From Clostridiaceae bacterium UBA6110 (GTDB lineage Bacteria > Bacillota > Clostridia > Clostridiales > Clostridiaceae), in the NCBI GenBank assembly GCA_002428415.1, contig DIWI01000011.1, positions 1 to 64,000 on the forward strand: a stretch of DNA of 64,000 bases. Direction: 5' to 3'. The notes beneath the pieces were generated by a model. That model did not search any database. It worked only from the letters and a program-made list of their open reading frames with translations, and was not told the DNA's origin. Made by a program: the position numbers and the translations under genes. Of this stretch, positions 9,355 through 18,037 are shown in pieces (position 1 is the stretch's first letter; the number at the start of each line of letters is the position of its first letter).

Positions 9355-9387
9355 CCAAAAAAGAAAAGCCGGGGATTTACCCCGGCT
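9355..9387 (-). terminator. Rho-independent terminator after deacetylase 1
   Basis: Perfect 8-bp stem AGCCGGGG/CCCCGGCT (9367-9387) with a 5-base loop. On the minus strand it is followed by a T-rich tract (complement of 9355-9366). It lies 24 bases past the stop of the NodB protein. Confidence 0.88.
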
Positions 9388-9410
9388 GGGAACATCTCAG
9401 CTTCCATTCC

Positions 9411-10733
9411 TCAGTTCACCATGTCCTCCACTGTGCAAAATATGTATCCTCTGTCCTTCAGACCCTGTATTATTGCAGGCAAAGCCTTCTGGGATTTGTA
9501 GGAATGCATGTGAAAGAGCACTATGCCGTTGTTCGTCGCATTACTGAGCACATTGCTGACTATGCTTTCTACTGTCGAGTATGATGCCCAGTCAGCAGGA
9601 TCCACAGACCATAGGACCGCATACTTCATGCCCTCCTCACCGGCAATTCTAAGGACTCTTGAGTCATAGGAACCATATGGAGGTCTTAGAAGGTAAGGGG
9701 TTACACCCGTGATGTTTTTTATTATGCTGTTAGCTTCCCTTATCTGTCTCCTTATCTCGGCATCGCTCACCTTAGTAAGCTCAACATGGGATAGCGTATG
9801 GTTCTCTACCTTATGTCCTCTTGATGCTATTTCACCTATTATCGATGGATTTGCAGAAGCAAATGAACCTGTCGGGAAAAACGTGCTCTTTATTCCATAC
9901 GCATCGAGTATGTCAAGTAAGTTTCTAATCTGTGATGCCGTACCGCTGTCGTCAAAAGTGAGTGCAATCCTCTTTCCTGTATACGGCTCATTCCCTTTCC
10001 TTATGGCTGCAGCTGAACCATATGATGTCGAGGTTCCTGGAGGAGTTGATGAAAGGTATGCTGTGCTCACATAGCCGGATTTGCCACCATATGCTGTAGA
10101 AGCCCAACCATTGCTGGATGATGAGATGCTCAGCTCATTACCTCTAGGAATCACTGCAAGAATCGCATAGCTTGTTCCAGGACCTGACCTAAGGTTAAGG
10201 TCTGCCGTGGTATATCTGGTGTATGCACCACCGGTTTCTGGAAGCGAGCCTGTCAGATAGCTAAGGCTAAGGTATCCTGTCTTTCCGGAGTATGACGCAT
10301 GTGCCCATCCTCCTGAAGTGCTGTCCACCATTACCTGCGCCCCCTTGGGAATGACCATGATTATGGAATATCCGGTACCTGGTCCTGTCCTGAAATTAAG
10401 GTTTGCAGTAGTCACCATGGCGGTGCCGCCTGAAGGTGAAGCAAGATATGTATTGCTGGCATACCCGACAAATGAGCCATATGTGGCATGAGCCCAGTTA
10501 CCCGAGTAACTGTCTATTGAAACCTCAGCTCCCTTTGGGATTACTGTAATTACAGGATATGCCGTACCGGGCCCGGTCCTCAGGTTCAGATTTGCAGTAG
10601 TGACTTTGATTTCAGCTGAGAGAGCGTGCAGTTTTTCACCCTCTGACAAACTTCCAATCAATGATATCAGCATCGCAATGACAACAGAAACAGCGAATCT
10701 TCTAAAAAGTGCTTTCCTTCCTCCGTGTCTCAT
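9411..10733 (-). CDS. Secreted polysaccharide deacetylase with three SH3b repeats
   Basis: Exported cell-wall enzyme of 440 residues. Seen: a basic N-terminus with a hydrophobic signal segment (about 12-35), three bacterial SH3 repeats (about 42-100, 105-163, 168-228), each with a TTANLNxRxGPGTxY opening and a GKTGY-like closing, then a NodB domain (about 250-440). In the NodB domain TFDDSG carries the catalytic base and the metal Asp, NHTLSH the metal histidines and RPPYG the conserved Arg, so all key residues are present. The SH3b repeats probably bind peptidoglycan and the enzyme probably removes N-acetyl groups from it; the exact sugar is not known. ATG with GGGAGGTG upstream. A four-repeat paralogue lies at 58.4-59.9 kb. 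Confidence 0.9.
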   Translation of the reverse strand: MRHGGRKALFRRFAVSVVIAMLISLIGSLSEGEKLHALSAEIKVTTANLNLRTGPGTAYPVITVIPKGAEVSIDSYSGNWAHATYGSFVGYASNTYLASPSGGTAMVTTANLNFRTGPGTGYSIIMVIPKGAQVMVDSTSGGWAHASYSGKTGYLSLSYLTGSLPETGGAYTRYTTADLNLRSGPGTSYAILAVIPRGNELSISSSSNGWASTAYGGKSGYVSTAYLSSTPPGTSTSYGSAAAIRKGNEPYTGKRIALTFDDSGTASQIRNLLDILDAYGIKSTFFPTGSFASANPSIIGEIASRGHKVENHTLSHVELTKVSDAEIRRQIREANSIIKNITGVTPYLLRPPYGSYDSRVLRIAGEEGMKYAVLWSVDPADWASYSTVESIVSNVLSNATNNGIVLFHMHSYKSQKALPAIIQGLKDRGYIFCTVEDMVN

Positions 10734-10896
10734 TTCAGCACCTCCCTGGGACCAGTTGAAACAAGAAGAAGCTATTGAAGCGATATTCTGTTTTCATCCT
10801 GATATTACCACTTGTACCTTTGCTCTTGGTTTCAAAAGTACGTCAAAACCATGAACAAAGGGTATACTTCCTATTGGAAGCACACCCCTTCGATCA

Positions 10897-12198
10897 TCAG
10901 CCTATAACATCTAATATATATGGAACCTTCTCAGGTGGGGCTTCTGTAACAACGTAAGCCTCAAGCGCCTTCGATAGTGCTGCATCATGTTTCTCCCTGT
11001 TTGTCATCAGCACGCAAAGGACATCTCCCTTTTCAACCCTGTCTCCGACCTTCTTCTTCAGGGTTATCCCTGCTGAATGATCGACTTTGTCTTCTTTCGT
11101 CTCTCTGCCGGCTCCCAAAAGCATTGCTGCAGTGCCTATCTCCTCCGCCATTATGGAATGGACGTATCCGGTTTTTTCAGAAATCACAGGTATCGTGAAG
11201 CCTGCCTTTGGCAGAAGCTCAGGATCGTAAATGACCCTCTTGTCTCCGCCCTGTATCTCGACGAGCTCCGCCAGCTTCTCTACTGCCTTTCCTGACGTTA
11301 TGAGCTCCATGACAGCCTTTTCTGCTTCACTGACATCCGTATACGCTCCTCCTGCCACAGCCATCTGCGCGGCTATTGCGCAGGCCACATTGATAAGGTC
11401 TGGCTCAGCCTCACCCCTCAGGGTCAGTATTGCCTCCCTTACCTCGTTGGCATTGCCGATTTCGCTTCCCAGCGGTTCATCCATGTTCGATAGTATTGCT
11501 ATTGTCCTCCTGCCAAGGTTCTTTCCGATCCCGACCATGGCTTTCGCAAGAGTCCTTGCATCCTCAATCGTCTTCATGAACGCTCCGCTTCCTACCTTGA
11601 CATCAAGTACTATGGCATCAGAGCCTGATGCTATCTTCTTGGACATTATGGAGCTTGCTATAAGAGGAATGCTGTCAACAGTCGCTGTAACGTCACGCAA
11701 TGCGTACAGCTTCTTGTCTGCAGGCACCAGGTTCGCTGTCTGTCCCACAATTGCCATGCCATGGCTGTTGACATTTGAAATGAACTGGTCCATGGATATG
11801 GATGTGTTGAAGCCAGGAATGCTCTCAAGCTTGTCTATTGTCCCTCCGGTATGGCCAAGGCCCCTTCCTGACATCTTCGCAACCTTTATCCCGAGGGCAG
11901 CAACTAAAGGTATCACCACAAGGCTGACCTTGTCTCCCACTCCTCCTGTCGAATGCTTGTCAACCTTCACTCCCTTTATCCCTGAAAGGTCCAGAGTATC
12001 CCCCGAGCCGACCATGGACTTTGTAAGGTTGGAGGTCTCAGCCTCCGTCATCCCCTTGAACCATATAGCCATCAGGAGAGCTGAAGCCTGGTAATCAGGT
12101 ATCTCCCCTGAGGTATAGCCCTGCACGAAGAAATCTATCTCTTCTGCTGAAAGCTCCATTCCATGCTTCTTGTTCTGTATTATGTCGAGCATCCTCAT
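10897..12198 (-). CDS. pdp: Pyrimidine-nucleoside phosphorylase
   Basis: Phosphorolysis of thymidine, deoxyuridine and uridine to base plus (deoxy)ribose-1-phosphate. 433 residues as usual. Seen: the phosphate-binding KHSTGGVGDK, the MSGRGLGHTGGTIDKLESIPG block, MSKKIASGSDAIVLDVKVGSGAFM, and a C-terminal alpha/beta domain with GITLKKKVGDRVEKGDVL. Thymidine phosphorylase DeoA is the close alternative; the Firmicutes context and the VKVGSGAFMK block favour Pdp. It follows deoB by 8 bases on the same strand, so its product feeds directly into DeoB. Confidence 0.93.
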   Translation of the reverse strand: MRMLDIIQNKKHGMELSAEEIDFFVQGYTSGEIPDYQASALLMAIWFKGMTEAETSNLTKSMVGSGDTLDLSGIKGVKVDKHSTGGVGDKVSLVVIPLVAALGIKVAKMSGRGLGHTGGTIDKLESIPGFNTSISMDQFISNVNSHGMAIVGQTANLVPADKKLYALRDVTATVDSIPLIASSIMSKKIASGSDAIVLDVKVGSGAFMKTIEDARTLAKAMVGIGKNLGRRTIAILSNMDEPLGSEIGNANEVREAILTLRGEAEPDLINVACAIAAQMAVAGGAYTDVSEAEKAVMELITSGKAVEKLAELVEIQGGDKRVIYDPELLPKAGFTIPVISEKTGYVHSIMAEEIGTAAMLLGAGRETKEDKVDHSAGITLKKKVGDRVEKGDVLCVLMTNREKHDAALSKALEAYVVTEAPPEKVPYILDVIG

Positions 12199-12206
12199 GT
12201 TCTCAC

Positions 12207-13373
12207 CTACTTCAGGAGGCCGAGGAAGCTTGTACCGAACATTTCATTCGGTGCTTCCAGGTGCTCAAGCACAGTCTTTCCCATATCCGAGAAGGTTCTT
12301 CTTATGCCAAGGTCAACTCCATTTTTCAAACCCTTTGACACTACTATCATCGGTACGTATTCCCTGGAATGGTCTGTTGACTCCGTCGTCGGGTCGCAAC
12401 CATGGTCCGCAGTTATGATCAGGAGGTCACCATCCTGCAGCCTTTCAAGGATCTCCGGAAGTCTCCTGTCGAAATCCTCCAGCGCTTTCTTATAGCCCAT
12501 GAAGTCGTTCCTGTGTCCGAACTGCATGTCGAAATCAACAAGGTTTGTGAATATGAATCCCGGAAGCTTCATGTCCAGGTACTTTATTGTCTCGTCCACG
12601 CCCATCTCGTTGTTCTTGATATGGACCGCATGAGTCACCCCAAGACCGTTGAACAGGTCCTCGATCTTTCCAACGCACATGACGTTGAGTCCTGCCTCAT
12701 TGACATATTCAAGCACGGTCTTGTTGAATGGTGCAAGCGCATAGTCCTTCCTGTTGGAGGTCCTTGCATATGCTCCGCTTGTTCCTATGAACGGCCTTGC
12801 GATTACTCTTCCTACCTGCCTGTCGCCTACAAGCATCTCCCTGGCTATCTCGCAGTATCTGTATAGCTCTGAAAGCGGAATAACCTCCTCATGTGCAGCT
12901 ATCTGGAACACAGAATCAGCTGAGGTATATACTATGGGCTTTCCTGTTGCAACATGCACGTCGCCCAGTTCCTTTATTATCTCAGTGCCTGAGGCTACTG
13001 TGTTTCCTATGATGCCCCTTCCTATCCTTTCCTCGAAATCAGCTATTATGTCCTGTGGAAATCCTTCAGGGAAGGTCTTCAGCGGCTTTTCAAGGATCAC
13101 TCCCGCCATTTCCCAGTGTCCTGTAACAGTATCCTTCCCCTTGGACAGCTCATCGGATTTGCCGTAGCTCCCTTTGGGGTCTGATACGGGATCAACCCCC
13201 AGAATAGGGCTTATGTTTCCAAGTCCAAGTTCCTTAAGGTTCGGCAGTTCGAGCCCTCCTGATGCCTTTGCTATGTTTCCTAATGTGTTGCTCCCAACAT
13301 CACCATAATCGGCCGCATCTGGAAGCTCACCGATTCCGACGCTGTCAAGTACTATAAGTATCGCTCTTTTCAT
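12207..13373 (-). CDS. deoB: Phosphopentomutase
   Basis: Moves phosphate between C1 and C5 of ribose or deoxyribose, linking nucleoside phosphorylases to central metabolism. 388 residues, an alkaline-phosphatase superfamily metalloenzyme. Seen: metal Asp in LIVLDSVGIGELPDA (Asp10), the phosphorylated Thr region KDTVTGHWEM (82-84), and the C-terminal metal sites FTNLVDFDMQFGHRND and ITADHGCDPTT. It lies between xerD and pdp on the same strand, with 18 and 8 bases between genes: a compact salvage operon like the drm region of Bacilli. Confidence 0.96.
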   Translation of the reverse strand: MKRAILIVLDSVGIGELPDAADYGDVGSNTLGNIAKASGGLELPNLKELGLGNISPILGVDPVSDPKGSYGKSDELSKGKDTVTGHWEMAGVILEKPLKTFPEGFPQDIIADFEERIGRGIIGNTVASGTEIIKELGDVHVATGKPIVYTSADSVFQIAAHEEVIPLSELYRYCEIAREMLVGDRQVGRVIARPFIGTSGAYARTSNRKDYALAPFNKTVLEYVNEAGLNVMCVGKIEDLFNGLGVTHAVHIKNNEMGVDETIKYLDMKLPGFIFTNLVDFDMQFGHRNDFMGYKKALEDFDRRLPEILERLQDGDLLIITADHGCDPTTESTDHSREYVPMIVVSKGLKNGVDLGIRRTFSDMGKTVLEHLEAPNEMFGTSFLGLLK

Positions 13374-13391
13374 ACATTCTCCTTTCTTTGA

Positions 13392-14267
13392 TCATGCCCT
13401 TGGATGGGCCTCCTCATATACATCCTTGAATTTCCTGTTCTTCACAAGCTTCAGGTATACCGACGTAGCCTTTATGTCGTTGTGCCCAAGCAGCAGCGAC
13501 AGAGTGGTAAGGTCAGCGCCTCCTGACAGCATGTGCACCGCATAGCTATGCCTTAAGGTATTGATGTTTATGTTCTCATCAATACCGGCTTCCTCCGCAT
13601 AGTCCTTCAGTATCTTCCAGAGGCCCTGCCTCGTCATCCTGTCTCCCCTCATTGATGGAAATAGAATTGACGCCCCGACAATGTTCTCCCTTGTAGAAAG
13701 ATACTCCTTAAGTGTTTCTACTGAATAAGAACCTATCGGTATGTGCCTTTCCTTATTTTTTCTTCCTTTGATTGAAACATAGCCCCTTGAGAGGTCGATG
13801 TCCCTGTAGTTCAGCTCTATGAGCTCGCTGGCCTTGAGGCCTGCCCCGTAGAGTATCTCAAGTATGGCCCTGTCCCTTTTCCCCTTTGCCGTCGAAGTGT
13901 CAGGCAACGCAAGCAGCTCCTCCACCTGTTCAATGGTAAGTGATACAGGCAGTGCCCTCTTTATCTCCGGAAGCTCGAAGTAAAGTATCGGTGCTTCCAG
14001 GACCTTGTTCTTTCTCCTCAGGAATTTATAAAAATTTCTTATGCTAACAAGGTGCCTTGAGATTGTCGTCCTCGACATGCCAAGGTCAAGAAGATGGTTT
14101 ATGAAGTTCGACACTTCGATCTCATTGAATTCCTCAAGGTCAATGCCATCTTCAGCGAGGAAATCCGTGAGATGCTTCAGGTCACGTCCGTATGCATCTA
14201 TTGTATTAGCAGCCTTCCCTTTGCTTTTCAGCTCTTCCAGAAACTCACCTACAAAAGGGTCCATCAT
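13392..14267 (-). CDS. xerD: XerD-type tyrosine recombinase with altered catalytic residues
   Basis: Site-specific recombinase of 291 residues in the genomic place of XerD (beside deoB and a NudF-type hydrolase), expected to resolve chromosome dimers at dif with XerC. Seen: an N-terminal SAM-like DNA-binding domain (about 3-87) and a C-terminal catalytic domain. Key residues: the beta-strand lysine in KGRKNKERHIPI, Arg239 in NTLRHSYA, His262 in LLGHND and the nucleophile Tyr271 in SVYLKL are kept. The first catalytic Arg is Lys145 (AGLKASELI) and the conserved His before LRH is Asn236. Both codons were read directly in the DNA (AAG and AAT). The ATG start overlaps the stop of the nudix gene in ATGA. 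Family certain; activity uncertain. Confidence 0.88.
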   Translation of the reverse strand: MMDPFVGEFLEELKSKGKAANTIDAYGRDLKHLTDFLAEDGIDLEEFNEIEVSNFINHLLDLGMSRTTISRHLVSIRNFYKFLRRKNKVLEAPILYFELPEIKRALPVSLTIEQVEELLALPDTSTAKGKRDRAILEILYGAGLKASELIELNYRDIDLSRGYVSIKGRKNKERHIPIGSYSVETLKEYLSTRENIVGASILFPSMRGDRMTRQGLWKILKDYAEEAGIDENININTLRHSYAVHMLSGGADLTTLSLLLGHNDIKATSVYLKLVKNRKFKDVYEEAHPRA

Positions 14268-14794
14268 ATTATCTTGCTTAGGCTGTATGCCGCAACTGTC
14301 TTCGCATCCTTTATCTGGCCTGTCTTTATATGCTCTATGAATTCAGCATCAGATAGCCTGACTATGGATATGAATTCGTCATCGTCTCCGCCCTTGGTCC
14401 CCTTTTCCAGTTTCTTGGCCATATACAGGTGGATCTTCTCATCGCAGAAACCAGGGGATGTTGCAAGCGTCGCCAGATGGATCAGGTCATCGCACCTGTA
14501 GCCCGTTTCCTCCTCGAGCTCCTTCACCGCATTCTCATATGGTGTAAGGTCCTTCTCCAGCTTTCCTGCAGGCAGCTCAAGATACGCTTCTTCCATTGGC
14601 TTCCTGTACTGCCTCACAAGCAGGATCTTGTCGTTCTCATCCCTTGCAAGTATGCATACACCACCCGGGTGCCTGACTATCTCCCTGTATGCGGTGTTCC
14701 CGTCCTGGACCTCCACCATCTGGGTCTCAAGGGTAATGATCTTGCCCTGGAACACCTCGGTCCTCTCGAGAGTGTGTTCAAAAAAATCCATCAA
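14264..14794 (-). CDS. NUDIX hydrolase, ADP-ribose pyrophosphatase type
   Basis: Hydrolyses ADP-ribose or related nucleoside diphosphate derivatives. 176 residues. Seen: the RHPGGVCILA strand typical of NudF-type enzymes, YLELPAGKLEK, and a Nudix box running from Gly to VKELEEETGY in which the usual REL is KEL. Its coupling to xerD (4-base overlap) and nearness to deoB match the nudF-xerD-deoB order of other Firmicutes. Exact substrate is inferred from that family. Confidence 0.88.
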   Translation of the reverse strand: MMDFFEHTLERTEVFQGKIITLETQMVEVQDGNTAYREIVRHPGGVCILARDENDKILLVRQYRKPMEEAYLELPAGKLEKDLTPYENAVKELEEETGYRCDDLIHLATLATSPGFCDEKIHLYMAKKLEKGTKGGDDDEFISIVRLSDAEFIEHIKTGQIKDAKTVAAYSLSKII

Positions 14795-15117
14795 TCCACC
14801 ATCCTTCTAAATCAATCAAATTAAGCATTTTACCCGATTATCCATGTCTACATGCTAATTCTACAATATTGCTACATCCAGTTTAAATGGACAAATTGTT
14901 AATTATATTATTTGTTATGTAAACCATACTTCTTATTTTACACAGATTGAGTGATTTTATCATTGAATCACAAATCTACTTCAAACGTGTTTTTCAGTTG
15001 AATTCGCTTTATTGCAGAAGTAATCTGACTAATAATCATCCATTAATAAGAAGTCTATGATATTTGCGTGTATGATACCATTTCTGCTTCTATTTATTTG
15101 ATCCATCGATTAAAAGC
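14795..15117. other. Intergenic stretch, nothing recognised
   Basis: AT-rich, about 320 bases upstream of the nudix gene. No open frame of interest, RNA gene or terminator could be recognised. It may hold the promoter of the nudix-xerD-deoB-pdp run. Confidence 0.4.
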
Positions 15118-15345
15118 TCTCACACCACTTCATATAATGCCTCGACTGAAAGTGCAAACTCATATTTTTTGCTTTCAAAATTGGTGCAGAAACTGCCCTT
15201 CATTTGCGCCTTGATCAATCAGCTCCTGTTTTACCAGTTCAAGCATTACGGATTTGCCTGAGCGCCTTATTCCTGTAAGTACCTTTACAATTTCCTTGTT
15301 AATGAAAGGTCGTATCTTTGCCATATATATCTCACGCTTGATCAT
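15118..15345 (-). pseudogene. Remnant of an AAA_14/DUF4143-type ATPase (frameshift, truncated)
   Basis: The ATG at 15343-15345 has GGAGGTGGAG upstream and opens MIKREIYMAKIRPFINKE, then a Walker A motif LTGIRRSGKS and ELVKQELIDQG. This is the N-terminus of the ATP-binding proteins with a C-terminal DUF4143 domain, normally about 400 residues. The frame stops at 15175. A shift of one base near 15178 continues the similarity (FESKKYEFALSVEALYEVV) until another stop near 15118; the rest of the gene is absent. It is clearly decayed. Three palindromic repeats lie just upstream. Confidence 0.72.
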
Positions 15346-15383
15346 TTCTCCACCTCCAAAACCATATGTTTTAATCCATTGTA

Positions 15384-15483
15384 TTTCGTTTATATCGAAA
15401 TCTAAACCCATAAATCAGATAGTCTTTCGTTGTATCGAAATCTTAGTCTCCTGTCTATCTCAGCTTTCGTTGTATCGAAATCT
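15384..15483. repeat. Three palindromic repeats with 40-41 bp period
   Basis: TTTCGTTTATATCGAAATCT (15384-15403), TTTCGTTGTATCGAAATCT (15425-15443) and the same 19-mer again (15465-15483). Each has TTTCG/CGAAA arms. Starts are 41 and 40 bp apart, so all sit on the same helical face. They lie 39-138 bp upstream of the ATPase remnant. Probably an operator array; too short and too palindromic for CRISPR. The rest of 15346-15788 shows nothing I recognise. Confidence 0.75.
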
Positions 15484-15788
15484 TTTTTCAACAGATATTC
15501 TCTGTCAGGTATGAAATACTTACTACAGACTATCCAATACTGAAGAAACACATAGTTATTGAATAACCAGTCAAAGCTAATATGATTTTGAATCGATGCT
15601 CAATGTTCAATCCGAGCTCTTCACTCGCTACCACCATTTCAACTAATTAAATGATATGAAAACATGATCCTTTACCATTAACCATCATGACATTCAGATA
15701 AATAAGCCGATTCACAAATAAAAAAAGTAATCATCTCAATGCAATGGTTCAAGCCTGAACTCCGGTGTGCCATCAGAGAGCACTGGCT

Positions 15789-16433
15789 TTAGATATGGCT
15801 TTCAACCAATAACGGATCAGCCTGAAAATCAACTACATTGGGCTTCTTTTCAAAGCTCAGGTTCAGTTCATCTTCACCACCGTCATATTTGATTCGAAGT
15901 ATGACATTTTCCATTCCATGATCAAGCTTGTCAGGATCCATACCGTATGACGCCATGGAGTCATTACCTAAATCACTATATGTAATGAGGAGCCTGTAGG
16001 CGGTAAAATCGCTGATTACGGACCACTTGGGAAAGTCCAGCTTGTCAGAAAATCCTTGCCAGTCTTTGAGGTTGCTCCTGCCATTGTTTAAATCTCTGTT
16101 CAGATACCCATATACCTCTCCGGTCGGTGAGACTGTCACAGACTCCAGAGAAAGCGGTTTTGAAGTTCCTGGTGCAAAAAATATCTCATAGACATAATAT
16201 GTGTATTCAACCGAAGGTTCAGAATCATGATACTTCACTTTAATCAGGTCGCTGAAAACAGCCTGAAATGATTCACTTACAACTGGCTCCTTACCAAGTG
16301 AAAAGAAGACTTCCATTGAAGAAGATATTTCCGGATAATTCTTGTTTAGGTCACTGTATTCACCTGCCTTTATGCAGCCGGCAACCGAAAGAAGAAGTAC
16401 TAATGCCAAAAAGAAACATACTTTATTCTTCAT
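15789..16433 (-). CDS. Putative lipoprotein of unknown function
   Basis: About 214 residues. Seen: a lipoprotein signal peptide with a lysine-containing N-terminus, a hydrophobic core and the lipobox SVAGC at about residue 20, so the mature protein should be anchored outside the membrane. The rest is beta-rich and hydrophilic with no motif I recognise. Start chosen at the ATG at 16431-16433; a GTG four codons earlier sits too close to its AGGA. It is divergent from the ECF sigma factor gene, with 164 bases between, which is compatible with membership of that regulon but does not prove it. Confidence 0.7.
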   Translation of the reverse strand: MKNKVCFFLALVLLLSVAGCIKAGEYSDLNKNYPEISSSMEVFFSLGKEPVVSESFQAVFSDLIKVKYHDSEPSVEYTYYVYEIFFAPGTSKPLSLESVTVSPTGEVYGYLNRDLNNGRSNLKDWQGFSDKLDFPKWSVISDFTAYRLLITYSDLGNDSMASYGMDPDKLDHGMENVILRIKYDGGEDELNLSFEKKPNVVDFQADPLLVESHI

Positions 16434-16597
16434 ATATCTTTGCACATCCTAATGCCATCAATGTATAATCACATTATACACCAACTTGCTTTACCAAATG
16501 CAATTTCACAATTCTTTTGTACTGGTTGTAATATTTAAGCCCATTTGCTGTCATTATAAGTGAAAGGTCATGTATCATGGATTCTGGAGGTGAGAAA

Positions 16598-17158
16598 TTG
16601 GATGATCTGGATATAATCGGACTGTTTAATGAAAGGGATGAGAAAGCCATCCTTGAGGCCGAAAGAAAATACGGGTCCTATTGCCATGCCATTTCAAGCA
16701 ATATCCTTCAGGACAGGGAAAGCGTGGAAGAATGCCTGAACGACACCTGGCTTAATGCATGGAATTCAATACCTCCCCAGGTCCCCAATAATCTGCGCAT
16801 GTACCTGGCAAAGATCACACGCAACCTTTCATTCAACAGATACAAATCAGCTAAGGCAGCAAAGCGTGGAGGCGGCAAATTATCAGCAGTCCTTGATGAG
16901 CTTGGGGAGTGCATATCGGATCCGTCTGATGTGGAATCAGAATTGATCGGTAAAGAGCTTGGTGAGAGTATAAACCAGTTCGTACGCACTTTGTCCGAGC
17001 GTGACTGCAACGTGTTTGTGAGGAGATACTTCTATGCAGAATCGATAAAGAAAATATCCGTTAATTACGGATTATCAGAGAACAATATTACTGTGTCCCT
17101 GAGCCGGATACGTCAGAAGCTGAAGAAACACCTTGAAAAGGAGGAGATATTCTTTTGA
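16598..17158 (+). CDS. ECF-type sigma-70 factor
   Basis: RNA polymerase sigma factor of about 186 residues. Seen: sigma region 2 (about 20-90) with ESVEECLNDTWLNAWNSIPP and LRMYLAKITRNLSFNRYK, then region 4 (about 125-180) with LSERDCNVFVRRYFYAESIKKISVNYGLSENNI and a basic end. The TTG at 16598 is preferred because GGAGGT lies six bases upstream; an in-frame ATG at 16577 would run through that site. Its stop overlaps the start of the next gene, a membrane protein likely to be its partner. Target genes are unknown. Confidence 0.87.
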   Translation: MDDLDIIGLFNERDEKAILEAERKYGSYCHAISSNILQDRESVEECLNDTWLNAWNSIPPQVPNNLRMYLAKITRNLSFNRYKSAKAAKRGGGKLSAVLDELGECISDPSDVESELIGKELGESINQFVRTLSERDCNVFVRRYFYAESIKKISVNYGLSENNITVSLSRIRQKLKKHLEKEEIFF

Positions 17159-17907
17159 ACAGTGAAACACTTTTTAAATGCATTGGAATGATGGATGAAG
17201 ATATTCTTGAACGGAGCGAAAGGAATACCAGGAGGAATCCTGCCAGAATGATAATAACACTGGGTACTGTTGCCGCCTGTCTTTTTATCATATTCACCCT
17301 TACGCAGCCTTCAATACAAAAGCCACTAGAGAATGCCAACATGCCAGCTGCATTTCAAAGTGGCATAGCAAAATACATCGAAAGTCCTCCGTCTGACCTG
17401 CCCTTTATAAATGGTGACCTCATTTGGCTCTCGCAGGAGGATATCTTCAATAAGTGGAATACAGCAATATTCAGCGGTACAGTCACAAAGCTGGATAACA
17501 TAGTTATAAGCTTCAATGGTGACAAGGAATATCGTGCGATCGCAGAAATAAGTGTCGACAAGCTTTACCGTGGAGACATTGACAAAGGGGATACTGTTTC
17601 AGTCCTGCTGCCCTGTCCCATAGGGAGAGGAATCATGATGACAGGAACTGAAATAATATCACAGTTGACTGTAGGCACATACGGAATTTTCATGCCTATA
17701 GAGTATGATGCAAGCTCATATCGGGAGCAAAACGGATTCACCCTAAAGCTGCAGGATGTTGCACCGTATGGTTTTGCTGACGGAATGAGATTTGCATTCA
17801 TTGAAACAACTGGTGGAATTGTGTTTGCAAGAGAAATGTACCCTGCGATTACAGGAGCTAAAACCTTGGTGGAGATAGAAAGGTACATCCTGGACATGAT
17901 TGACTGA
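17155..17907 (+). CDS. Membrane-anchored protein, probable partner of the ECF sigma factor
   Basis: 250 residues: about 30 cytoplasmic residues, one transmembrane helix (about 31-50, IITLGTVAACLFIIFTL) and an extracellular C-terminal domain of about 190 residues. This topology fits an anti-sigma or sigma-coupled sensor, though no zinc-binding anti-sigma motif is visible in the short N-terminus. The TTG start shares TTGA with the sigma stop and has GGAGGAG upstream in the sigma gene, so the pair is translationally coupled. The extracellular part is not recognised. Confidence 0.68.
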   Translation: MNSETLFKCIGMMDEDILERSERNTRRNPARMIITLGTVAACLFIIFTLTQPSIQKPLENANMPAAFQSGIAKYIESPPSDLPFINGDLIWLSQEDIFNKWNTAIFSGTVTKLDNIVISFNGDKEYRAIAEISVDKLYRGDIDKGDTVSVLLPCPIGRGIMMTGTEIISQLTVGTYGIFMPIEYDASSYREQNGFTLKLQDVAPYGFADGMRFAFIETTGGIVFAREMYPAITGAKTLVEIERYILDMID

Positions 17908-17996
17908 ACAGTTTAAAAAACATAGTCCCTCACACCTGCATTCTGCTGTCACATTAACCAATGAGAATCCAGCTTCATAAAATAATCACAATGACA

Positions 17997-18032
17997 AAAC
18001 CGCCTGCCGATTTTTCAATCGACAGGCGGTTT
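17997..18032. terminator. Terminator between the sigma operon and the tRNA genes
   Basis: Long inverted repeat, AAACCGCCTG paired with CAGGCGGTTT, with an extra CGAT/ATCG in the loop region. Flanked by TTTCATT on + and TTTTGTCATT on -. It can end both the + strand operon and the minus strand tRNAs. Confidence 0.8.
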
Positions 18033-18037
18033 CATTC

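Noticed and set aside
11231..12094. 287-codon + strand frame opposite pdp
   Set aside because: Antisense shadow of pdp with no ribosome site and composition driven by the opposite codons.
15384..15483. Possible short CRISPR array
   Set aside because: Only three units of 19-20 bp, each a palindrome, with spacers of 21-22 bp and no cas genes nearby.
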